A stretch of DNA of 5,179 nucleotides from Oscillospiraceae bacterium (GCA_028705905.1 JAQWCP010000132.1:1-5179); one strand, 5' to 3'. Numbered from the stretch's first letter, positions 1 to 5,179 are shown. The notes: generated by a model not told the origin, from the letters alone. A program made the numbers and translations.

Positions 1-291
1 GCTTCCAGACCGTCAGGATAGGCCGCAGCCACCACCTCTCCAATACTGTTTCCTCCAGCGTTGATAACTTCCTTCAACGTTGCCTTCACATTGCCCACTT
101 CGAAGGCTATATGCGCTATGCCAGGACGGTTGATTTCTGCGGGTATGGTTTGACACAGTGCGTCATAAGAAAACATCTCCAATGTCGGATGATCTTCACC
201 ATCACCAGACAAAAGAAGATGTGCCCCCACGATATGCGGCGGCGTTTGACTTCCTCACAGGTCGATTCCAGAATCTTGTTGCAAGCATAAA
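1..291 (-). pseudogene. VOC-family (glyoxalase/bleomycin-resistance-like) protein remnant, 5'-truncated and broken
   Basis: The clear part reads on the minus strand from base 254 to the window edge. It contains HIVGAHLLLSGDGEDHP, then TLEMFSYDAL, then NRPGIAHIAFEV, then a GEVVAAAYPDG-type end. This is the second half of a vicinal-oxygen-chelate fold protein, and the His in AHIAFEV corresponds to a usual metal ligand position. Such proteins are normally about 120-150 residues and begin with a first beta-alpha-beta-beta unit, which is absent here. Going upstream, the frame hits TGA at 255-257. A neighbouring frame (LESTCEEVKRRR) is open until the hydrolase stop at 293-295, which suggests a one-base frameshift near 235-250. 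No start codon with a ribosome binding site is seen. The C-terminus lies beyond the left edge. Substrate is unknown. A sequencing error could explain the frame break but not the missing N-terminal half. Confidence 0.62.
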
Positions 292-292
292 T

Positions 293-1009
293 TTATATAA
301 ATCTCGCTTCAAGCCATGCTCTGAAAAAGTCAAGCTGTGTATCTGTGTGAAACCAATGCTCCCCGTTCTTTTGTTCTGTAAGCTCACAACCGAATTTATC
401 CGCGAAGCTTTTCACTATATCATATTCACACATCGTATCGTTTTCACCGCGAAGAATAAAAGTCTTATGTGTCCACTTTATGATTGGGTGATTTTTTACA
501 TACACATAATACGGGTAATATAGCGGTTCAATATCATTATCTACCCGCACTTTTTTCTGAAATACTTCCTCTGTAATATGGCAGTAGTTCATAAGATTGT
601 GAATGATCCTTTCCATATTTGTGACGGGTGAAAGAAACCACACTCGATCAATAACAGCATTGGGAAAGGTCAGCAATTCAAAGTATGCTCCCATACTGCA
701 CCCGAAAAGTGAAACCTTTTTTGTGTGTTTCATGGCATAGGTATACATCAAATTAAGTTCACGAACGCATTCATCAGGCATGATAAAATCCGTCTCATAT
801 ACTCTTTCTCCACACTGAGGCAGATCAAAGCTGAGAACCTGATAACCCTTATTGATTGCTGCTTCTGCCAGCACCCAAATGCAGTCATCGATTTTTGAAG
901 AGTGACTTCCGTGTGCTGCAAGAATCATTTTATCGCTAGGCTTTCCCCAAATAATTACAGGAATACCGTCAATTCTAATTTTGTTTAAATTCAATATTCT
1001 TTTCTCCAT
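293..1009 (-). CDS. Alpha/beta hydrolase family protein (small serine esterase/lipase-like)
   Basis: This is a 238-residue soluble protein without signal peptide or membrane segments. It has the order of an alpha/beta hydrolase: a strand followed by the oxyanion region AAHGSHSS (31-38), the strand VLSFDLPQCGER (58-69), and the nucleophile elbow GCSMG (103-107) with Ser105 as presumed nucleophile. Asp191 in RGENDTMC and His218 in NGEHWFH would complete the triad. The length suits a single domain with a small cap around 125-175. Substrate cannot be told. It begins 9 bases after the MBL-fold gene, so co-transcription is likely. No convincing Shine-Dalgarno sequence precedes the ATG. A GGAG overlaps that ATG and sits 9 bases before a TTG at codon 6, so initiation there is an alternative. 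The gene is visibly more A+T-rich than the MBL and polymerase genes, hinting at a different origin. Confidence 0.85.
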   Translation of the reverse strand: MEKRILNLNKIRIDGIPVIIWGKPSDKMILAAHGSHSSKIDDCIWVLAEAAINKGYQVLSFDLPQCGERVYETDFIMPDECVRELNLMYTYAMKHTKKVSLFGCSMGAYFELLTFPNAVIDRVWFLSPVTNMERIIHNLMNYCHITEEVFQKKVRVDNDIEPLYYPYYVYVKNHPIIKWTHKTFILRGENDTMCEYDIVKSFADKFGCELTEQKNGEHWFHTDTQLDFFRAWLEARFI

Positions 1010-1018
1010 TTATTTTCA

Positions 1019-1780
1019 TTATAACCATACAGCCCAGTCCCCATAATTAAATGTGCCGCTCCCGTGATGCAGCTTGCCCTCGTTATCGAGCTGGCGAAAA
1101 GCATCGCGCATACGTATGAGTATTTCAGGCTGTATATCCAGCGTATGGTGAGCCGGAAAAACTCGTTTGACCGGCAGCACAGCAATTTTCTCAAGACTAT
1201 GCAGATATGCCTGTGGGTCTGTTGATGGATAATACGCAAAAAGCGTATCCTTGTAAACAAGATCACCAGTAAATAAATATCCGGTAGCAGCTTCCCAAAA
1301 GCACATATGTCCAGGTGAATGACCAGGTGTATGCAGTACTTTTACTGTTCTTCCTCCAAGATCAATCGTATCACCATCATGCAGTACACGTGTCGGCGTA
1401 CCTTGAAAAAGCTCATATGTACTGACGTCATATCCTTCCGGCAGATCGCATCTGTCAATCACCATACTGCGAATCGTTTCAATACTCAGCGGGAATTCGC
1501 CGGAAAGCCAGTTCAGCTCCGCTTCATGGGCATAGAAATCCGGGTAATACTTGTGACCGCCGATATGATCCCAGTGAATATGCGTGGCTACTGCCGTTAC
1601 AGGCTTGCCCGTCAGCTTTTTGACTTCTGCTGAAATGTCACAGATACCAAGCCCTGTATCAATGAGCAGTGCGCGGTCTTTTCCTTCGAGAAGATAGCAA
1701 TGCGTTTCCTCCCAGTGGCGGTATTCGCTGATAATATGTGTATGAGCATCAATTACGTCTATTGTAAACCATGACTTCAT
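1019..1780 (-). CDS. MBL-fold metallo-hydrolase (glyoxalase II-like)
   Basis: A 253-residue metallo-beta-lactamase-fold hydrolase, probably cytoplasmic and binding two metal ions. Visible ligand motifs are THIHWDH (66-72, giving His67, His69, Asp71, His72), the His154 of TPGHSPGH, Asp173 of FTGD, and His211 of FPAHH. This is the standard HxHxDH-H-D-H set. The family includes glyoxalase II-like thioesterases, lactonases and related hydrolases, and the sequence alone does not fix the substrate. The start at 1780 is chosen because a G-rich Shine-Dalgarno lies 6 bases upstream and because MKSWF leading into an HTHIISEY..HWEE..CYLL stretch matches how this family usually begins. A TTG-started version reaching 1843 would add 21 residues with only a weak site. 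It lies downstream of the polymerase gene and 9 bases before the hydrolase gene, all on the same strand. Confidence 0.9.
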   Translation of the reverse strand: MKSWFTIDVIDAHTHIISEYRHWEETHCYLLEGKDRALLIDTGLGICDISAEVKKLTGKPVTAVATHIHWDHIGGHKYYPDFYAHEAELNWLSGEFPLSIETIRSMVIDRCDLPEGYDVSTYELFQGTPTRVLHDGDTIDLGGRTVKVLHTPGHSPGHMCFWEAATGYLFTGDLVYKDTLFAYYPSTDPQAYLHSLEKIAVLPVKRVFPAHHTLDIQPEILIRMRDAFRQLDNEGKLHHGSGTFNYGDWAVWL

Positions 1781-1786
1781 ATGAAA

Positions 1787-1795
1787 CTCCCCCCC
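1787..1795 (-). promoter_or_regulatory. Ribosome binding site of the MBL-fold gene (G-rich)
   Basis: On the minus strand GGGGGGGAG precedes ATG at 1780 by 6 bases. It decides the start in favour of codon 22 of the longer open frame. The run of seven G is unusual. Confidence 0.65.
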
Positions 1796-1843
1796 TTCAA
1801 ATCTACAGACAATCTTGTCCACAAGTTCGGATTTGTCTTCCAA

Positions 1844-3355
1844 CTACGCCTTATGCCCGCCGATTTGCTTATTGCGGGAGATAGTTGTCGCACCTTCTTC
1901 GAGGTTCATACCCTTGAGTACAGCGTTTTTGCCGTATCGCTCGCGCAGATTGAGGATAGCTTCTTGAATGTGGCGTTCTCTCTCTAAGGCGGCATCTTCC
2001 TCAGCGCGTTGCTTCTCCACAGCTTCATAATCGGTAAAAAGGTCAAGCTGTTCCGGGATGCCGGTTTTCTGTACCGTATCCTCTCCGACAAGGCGACAGG
2101 CGGTAACGTGAATACGCCGTACAAGCAGATTTTTATCGACGATGCGGTCGAAAAGTTCCATGACGGCTTTCATAATGAGCATATTGGAGGAAGTCTGCCG
2201 CCCGAGATTGATGCTGCCGTGGGCGTTTTTCGGAATCTTCCGTCCGTAATAGTCAGTCGTGACCTCACCTTTGTAGGCGCGGCTTATCTCGGGGTCAGTC
2301 AGATTCTCAATGTCATAGCCGATGTCAAGCACCATCTGGTCAGTGACGAGTTCCTTCTCCATCAAATCAAGAACGAGCAATTCCGTCATCTCACGGACAA
2401 TCAGCTTCGTCTTCTTGTTGTCATAGGGGCAGCCAAGCACCTGGCCGGAGCTGAGGCTATTTGTGCTGGGCTTATAGGCTTTAATCTCGGCAATGGTGCA
2501 TGGCTCCCATCCCCAGGCATGGTCTATTAGCAGCTCCGCGTTGACACCAAGCAATTTATATAGCATAGCTTCATCGGTGAGCGACCTACGCGCTACATCG
2601 CCCATGGTGTACATACCGTTTGCTTCCAGCTTCGCGGAAATACCTCTGCCTACACGCCAGAAGTCGGTGAGGGGCGTATGCGTCCAAAGTAGGCGGCGAT
2701 AGCTCATCTCGTCCAGTTCGGCTATTCGGACACCGTTTTTATCCGGGGCTATATGCTTCGCCTGAATGTCCATGGCGATCTTCGCAAGATATAGGTTTGT
2801 GCCGATACCGGCAGTCGCCGTAATGCCTGTAGCGGTCAGCACATCCTGTATCAGCATCATGGTCATTTCGCAGGGTGTAAGCTTGTAGGTATTGAGATAG
2901 CTGGTCGCATCGATGAACACCTCATCGATGGAATAGACATGGATGTCCTCCGGTGCAACGTATTTCAAGTAAATCTGATAGATTTCCGTGCTGCACTCCA
3001 TGTAGTGAGCCATCTGAGGGGTTGCAGTAATATAGGAGACTGCCAGCTCCGGTGAGATAACAAGCTTCGTGGCATCGTAGGATTCGCCTGTGAACTTGCG
3101 TCCAGGCGCTTTTTTCTGCCGCTGCGCGTTGACCTCCTTGACCTTCTGGACGGCTTCAAATAGACGAGCTCTTCCTGGTATGCCGTAGGCTTTGAGCGAC
3201 GGTGAAACCGCAAGGCAGATGGTCTTTTCAGTCCGGCTGGCATCGGCGACAACGAGGTTCGTCGTCAGCGGATCAAGTCCACGTTCGACACACTCCACGG
3301 AGGCATAAAACGATTTGAGGTCGATGGCGATGTATGTGCGGTTTTTCTGCGTCAC
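1844..3355 (-). CDS. Y-family translesion DNA polymerase, UmuC-like (ImpB/MucB/SamB type)
   Basis: This 503-residue protein is a lesion-bypass polymerase that would extend primers past damaged template bases. The palm starts with YIAIDLKSFYASVE (8-21): Asp12 is a metal ligand and Tyr17 is at the steric-gate position. YSIDEVFID (141-149) supplies the catalytic Asp144-Glu145. TAGIGTNLYLAKIAMD (181-196) is the typical palm helix region. A helix-hairpin-helix thumb (WRVGRGISAKLEANGMYTMGDVA, about 233-255) and a little-finger domain (about 295-425) follow. QLDLF at 436-440 fits the beta-clamp-binding consensus. The C-terminal tail is charged and helical. Length suits the plasmid/element-borne UmuC group rather than the shorter chromosomal DinB. 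The start is GTG, with GGAGGTG 7 bases upstream and an in-frame TGA two codons before it, so no longer start is possible. It follows the metallopeptidase-like gene by 37 bases. Confidence 0.95.
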   Translation of the reverse strand: MTQKNRTYIAIDLKSFYASVECVERGLDPLTTNLVVADASRTEKTICLAVSPSLKAYGIPGRARLFEAVQKVKEVNAQRQKKAPGRKFTGESYDATKLVISPELAVSYITATPQMAHYMECSTEIYQIYLKYVAPEDIHVYSIDEVFIDATSYLNTYKLTPCEMTMMLIQDVLTATGITATAGIGTNLYLAKIAMDIQAKHIAPDKNGVRIAELDEMSYRRLLWTHTPLTDFWRVGRGISAKLEANGMYTMGDVARRSLTDEAMLYKLLGVNAELLIDHAWGWEPCTIAEIKAYKPSTNSLSSGQVLGCPYDNKKTKLIVREMTELLVLDLMEKELVTDQMVLDIGYDIENLTDPEISRAYKGEVTTDYYGRKIPKNAHGSINLGRQTSSNMLIMKAVMELFDRIVDKNLLVRRIHVTACRLVGEDTVQKTGIPEQLDLFTDYEAVEKQRAEEDAALERERHIQEAILNLRERYGKNAVLKGMNLEEGATTISRNKQIGGHKA

Positions 3356-3362
3356 GCGGCTT

Positions 3363-3369
3363 CACCTCC
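3363..3369 (-). promoter_or_regulatory. Ribosome binding site of the Y-family polymerase
   Basis: GGAGGTG on the minus strand lies 7 bases before the GTG start at 3355. It is a near-perfect Shine-Dalgarno sequence and supports the non-ATG start. Confidence 0.85.
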
Positions 3370-3392
3370 GTCAAAATAGTATTCGACAACCT

Positions 3393-4259
3393 TTATCTAT
3401 TCTCTAATATCCGCTGAAGTTTGCTTTCTTCGATTGTTTCCCATATCTGGTTTATCACTGTTCCGATATCAAGAATCCTATCTTTGCTGATTTTACAGAT
3501 TGGTTCCTCGTTGAGCTGATCTGCAAGAATACAAAGCAGCGTATCGACCAGCTTTGCGGTCGTATCAGGCAAAAACTCAAGCCCAATACTGAACCGTTCC
3601 TCAACCTCACTATGAGCAACAACTGTCGGATTGGTGAGAACCGTGGAGCAATAATGCCCCAACAAATCAATCTTGACTGGCGTATTTGAAACAGCGGCAA
3701 GGAGAACCTGTTTCATCTGCTCTTGTATATCCCACGCTATGCTGTGAGGCTCGTCATCAGCTACAATATTACAGATCGTGTCCGCTATGAACTCACACCA
3801 AAGCTGCGTGCCAAATGCAAGCCGTTCCTGGTACTCCCTTTCATCATCGGGTAGATTCTCGTGATAAAACCTATCGTGACTGGCTTCGCGTCTTTTGAAG
3901 TATTCCAACCGTTCATCGTTTATGGCCTCGATGTACTTGTTGGAGAGCAAATGTCCCCATTCATGCCAAAGCGTTCTCTCGAACTCCATAGGGTGAGAGA
4001 ATCTGAACTGGTATAGGAGAACCTCGCTTCCAGCAGTTCCATGAATTACTTCGCCCCAGGTCTGGAGAGAGAATTCACTGTCAAAGGCATAGCAACGCGC
4101 TATCGCCGCATCGTGTTTTGCCTTCGCATTGGAGCGGTTGCATATGGTAAGTGGCGTATCGTCCAACAGCGTGGGGACATCGTTGTGGGAAAACATTTTC
4201 TCGACAAACCGTGCTTTCGCGTGAGGCAGTATTTCTTTCAGTTCAGACATTGCAAGCAT
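3393..4259 (-). CDS. Uncharacterised protein with HExxH zinc-metallopeptidase motif
   Basis: This is a 288-residue protein that I cannot assign to a named family. The segment FERTLWHEWGHLLSN (93-107) contains HEWGH, so His99 and His103 would bind zinc and Glu100 would be the catalytic base. A second conserved-looking helix, GTQLWCEFIADTICN (150-164), offers Glu157 as third zinc ligand with Asp160 nearby, a gluzincin-like arrangement resembling ImmA/IrrE-type peptidases. The N-terminal 90 residues and the C-terminal 120 residues show no motif I recognise, and there is no signal peptide or membrane segment, so a cytoplasmic role is likely. It sits between an XRE regulator (18 bases upstream) and the Y-family polymerase (37 bases downstream). 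Cleavage of the neighbouring regulator is a reasonable but unproven idea. The ATG at 4259 has GGGAGG 11 bases upstream; a second ATG lies three codons in. Confidence 0.85.
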   Translation of the reverse strand: MLAMSELKEILPHAKARFVEKMFSHNDVPTLLDDTPLTICNRSNAKAKHDAAIARCYAFDSEFSLQTWGEVIHGTAGSEVLLYQFRFSHPMEFERTLWHEWGHLLSNKYIEAINDERLEYFKRREASHDRFYHENLPDDEREYQERLAFGTQLWCEFIADTICNIVADDEPHSIAWDIQEQMKQVLLAAVSNTPVKIDLLGHYCSTVLTNPTVVAHSEVEERFSIGLEFLPDTTAKLVDTLLCILADQLNEEPICKISKDRILDIGTVINQIWETIEESKLQRILENR

Positions 4260-4270
4260 TGTACCTTGTG

Positions 4271-4276
4271 CCTCCC
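4271..4276 (-). promoter_or_regulatory. Ribosome binding site of the HExxH protein gene
   Basis: GGGAGG on the minus strand falls in the 18-base gap between the regulator's stop and the ATG at 4259, with an 11-base spacer that is slightly long. Confidence 0.6.
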
Positions 4277-4277
4277 A

Positions 4278-4487
4278 TCATTTGTCGATTTCTGTGAACT
4301 CCAGCATATCATTCACGGTGCAGCCCATTACACTGCAGATACTTTCAATACTCTCTAACGAAATATACCGGTTCCGTTTTAGCCGCGTGATGATGTTGGC
4401 AGAAAACCCCGCCTCCTTCATGAGCTGCGCGGTCGTGACTTTCTTGTCGATCATCAGGTGAAATAGCTTGTCATAGCATACAGCCAT
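4278..4487 (-). CDS. Small XRE/Cro-type helix-turn-helix transcriptional regulator
   Basis: A 69-residue protein that is almost entirely one Cro/C1-type DNA-binding domain. The helix-turn-helix is seen in TTAQLMKEAGFSANIITRLK (18-37), followed by NRYISLESIESICSVMGCTVNDML, the typical fourth and fifth helices with the CxxM..TVNDML ending of the YozG/HTH_26-like subgroup. There is no additional sensor or cleavage domain. Start 4487 is preferred because GGGAGG lies 7 bases upstream; an in-frame ATG at 4526 would add 13 residues without a good site and would overlap the putative promoter region. It is the first gene of the minus-strand operon with the HExxH protein and the Y-family polymerase. 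As a promoter-proximal regulator it probably controls its own operon, and possibly the divergent dndB promoter. Confidence 0.9.
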   Translation of the reverse strand: MAVCYDKLFHLMIDKKVTTAQLMKEAGFSANIITRLKRNRYISLESIESICSVMGCTVNDMLEFTEIDK

Positions 4488-4494
4488 TAGAAAG

Positions 4495-4500
4495 CCTCCC
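4495..4500 (-). promoter_or_regulatory. Ribosome binding site of the XRE regulator
   Basis: GGGAGG on the minus strand, 7 bases before ATG at 4487. It decides against the upstream in-frame ATG at 4526. Confidence 0.8.
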
Positions 4501-4516
4501 GAATGTTGGTAGTTGT

Positions 4517-4545
4517 ACTTTATCACGAAAAGATGAATTAATCAA
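4517..4545 (-). promoter_or_regulatory. Candidate promoter of the XRE-HExxH-polymerase operon
   Basis: On the minus strand TTGATT (4540-4545) and TAAAGT (4517-4522) are separated by 17 bases. Each matches the sigma-A consensus at four of six positions. It lies about 30 bases upstream of the regulator's start codon. No better pair was seen in the intergenic region in this direction. Confidence 0.4.
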
Positions 4546-4554
4546 TTAGTTGAT
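4541..4554. promoter_or_regulatory. Inverted repeat ATCAA-N4-TTGAT, candidate autoregulatory operator
   Basis: Perfect 5-base arms around TTAG overlap the candidate -35 box of the left-going promoter. Size and placement fit an operator for a small XRE dimer, but short AT-rich repeats also occur by chance. Confidence 0.35.
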
Positions 4555-4625
4555 GCGTCTGCTTCTCGCGTGTCCTAAGGCAATACAGTATGTGAGTAAA
4601 GAATTGGTCACATATCGCCTAACGG

Positions 4626-4659
4626 TGTTTGTCATTGTTTGTCTGCAAAAGACAAACAA
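4626..4659. repeat. TGTTTGTC repeat cluster with 10-base inverted repeat, candidate operator
   Basis: TGTTTGTC occurs at 4626-4633 and 4636-4643, exactly 10 bases apart (one helical turn), and its complement is at 4651-4658. Within the cluster TTGTTTGTCT (4635-4644) and AGACAAACAA (4650-4659) form a perfect 10-base inverted repeat with a 5-base spacer. It ends 17 bases before the -35 box of the dndB promoter. A-rich sequence, not a T run, follows it rightward, and no T run follows it leftward, so it is more likely a protein-binding site than a terminator. Confidence 0.6.
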
Positions 4660-4676
4660 AAAATATCCAAATCTCA

Positions 4677-4705
4677 TTTACAAGACTTCCATTTTGAAGT
4701 ATAAT
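4677..4705 (+). promoter_or_regulatory. dndB promoter (sigma-A type)
   Basis: TTTACA (4677-4682) and a consensus TATAAT (4700-4705) are separated by an optimal 17 bases. Transcription would start near 4711-4713, about 44 bases before the preferred dndB start. The spacer contains a small inverted repeat, ACTTC-N6-GAAGT (4685-4700), which overlaps the first base of the -10 box. Confidence 0.75.
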
Positions 4706-4709
4706 ATAG

Positions 4710-4723
4710 TTGCACTATTGCAA
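4710..4723. promoter_or_regulatory. Inverted repeat TTGCA-CTAT-TGCAA at the predicted dndB transcription start
   Basis: Perfect 5-base arms separated by 4 bases cover the predicted start site of the dndB transcript, a classic repressor position. DndB or the neighbouring XRE protein are the obvious candidate ligands. No direct evidence for either. Confidence 0.45.
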
Positions 4724-4755
4724 GAAGATACGGCATGAAGGAAAGGAAGTACGAA

Positions 4756-5179
4756 ATGAGTAGTGCGGCATTTGTTTTTCCTGCGGTGAAGGGCACCCAG
4801 GCACGACGAGAATACTACGTCACTATGGTTCCGCTGGATGTCATGGCAAAGATTTTCCAGTTTGCCGATGAAGAGCTTCCTCCCGAAGTCAGATCTCAGC
4901 GCATTTTGAATAAGTCTCGTATTCCCGAAATTCGAGATTACATATTGTCCAATCCGGAGAGTTATGTGTTCTCAGCGTTGACGGTTTCCGTAGATGGAGA
5001 TATGGAGTTTAAAGAAATGAGTGAAGCCACTCCGCAGGTTGGAACAATTAGTATATCTATGACTTCCCGGTTTCTAATCAATGATGGACAACATAGATGG
5101 GCAGCCATTGCCGAAGCAATAAAAATTAACCCGGCCCTAAGGAACGAACATATCTCGGTTGTGTTCTATCGGGCTGAGG
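4756..5179 (+). CDS. dndB: DndB, transcriptional regulator of DNA phosphorothioate modification (partial, 3' end outside window)
   Basis: The frame is open to the window edge and gives the first 141 residues. FPAVKGTQARREYYVTMVPL (8-27), EELPPEVRSQRILNKSRIPE (39-58), IRDYILSNPESYVFSALT (59-76) and FLINDGQHRWAAI (106-118) match the DndB family, whose hallmark is the DGQHR motif (110-114 here). Full-length DndB is usually about 350-400 residues, so roughly the first third is present. In studied systems DndB represses the dnd operon and is not needed for the sulfur-for-oxygen exchange in the DNA backbone done by DndA/IscS, C, D and E. It is often first in dndBCDE. The ATG at 4756 has an AAGGAAAGGAAG purine-rich site just upstream; an in-frame ATG at 4735 would add seven residues with a weaker site. 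It is divergent from the XRE operon. Confidence 0.92.
   Translation, partial: MSSAAFVFPAVKGTQARREYYVTMVPLDVMAKIFQFADEELPPEVRSQRILNKSRIPEIRDYILSNPESYVFSALTVSVDGDMEFKEMSEATPQVGTISISMTSRFLINDGQHRWAAIAEAIKINPALRNEHISVVFYRAE

Noticed and set aside
158..523. 121-codon plus-strand open frame
   Set aside because: Antisense to the VOC remnant and the hydrolase gene, with no recognisable domain.
991..1266. 91-codon minus-strand open frame overlapping the MBL gene
   Set aside because: It is an off-frame shadow of the MBL coding sequence, which has full catalytic motifs.
2009..2530. Long plus-strand open frame (173 codons) opposite the polymerase gene
   Set aside because: It lies wholly antisense to a clearly recognised polymerase, shows no family motif and has no independent support.
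4626..4659. Rho-independent terminator formed by the TTGTTTGTCT/AGACAAACAA hairpin
   Set aside because: The stem is A+T-rich and no T run follows it in either direction: A bases follow on the plus strand and the T run precedes it on the minus strand.
4626..4659. Start of a CRISPR-like array from the repeated TGTTTGTC
   Set aside because: The units are only 8 bases, one is inverted, and there are no regular spacers.
4550..4738. 62-codon plus-strand open frame in the divergent intergenic region
   Set aside because: It runs across the dndB promoter and repeats, has no good ribosome binding site and its composition looks like non-coding AT-rich DNA.
5148..5161. CGAACATATCTCGG as a LexA box
   Set aside because: Only the left half-site fits; the right half lacks GTTC, and it is inside the dndB coding sequence.

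Overview
The window looks like accessory DNA from a Gram-positive, Clostridia-like Firmicute. The evidence for this is indirect: strong GGAGG-type ribosome binding sites, sigma-A-like TTTACA/TATAAT promoter boxes, moderate G+C, and a gene mix typical of integrative elements in gut Clostridia. The host assignment is inference. No tRNA, rRNA, transposase, integrase or CRISPR array is visible.

Left part (1-1780, all on the minus strand). At the left edge is the C-terminal half of a VOC/glyoxalase-like gene. It has lost its N-terminal half and its upstream reading frame is broken, so it appears to be a pseudogene. Upstream of it are a small serine alpha/beta hydrolase and a glyoxalase II-like metallo-beta-lactamase-fold hydrolase only 9 bases apart. 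These look like cargo or host enzyme genes.

Middle part (1844-4526, minus strand). A compact operon runs, in transcription order, from a 69-residue XRE/Cro-type regulator to an uncharacterised 288-residue protein with an HEWGH zinc-peptidase motif, and then to a 503-residue UmuC-like Y-family translesion polymerase with a C-terminal QLDLF beta-clamp motif. The gaps are 18 and 37 bases and each gene has its own Shine-Dalgarno site. A small repressor, a metalloprotease and an error-prone polymerase together suggest a damage-responsive switch comparable to the ImmR/ImmA pairs of integrative elements. That function is inferred, not shown.

Right part (4488-5179). A 268-base divergent intergenic region holds a near-consensus promoter pointing right, three inverted repeats around it, and a weaker candidate promoter pointing left. 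It leads into the first 141 codons of dndB, recognised by its N-terminal family sequence and the DGQHR motif. DndB is the transcriptional repressor of DNA phosphorothioate modification operons. A dndCDE modification cluster, possibly with restriction genes, is therefore expected just beyond the right edge. The window seems to be the junction between a stress/regulatory cassette and a Dnd defence island, with the two transcribed away from each other.
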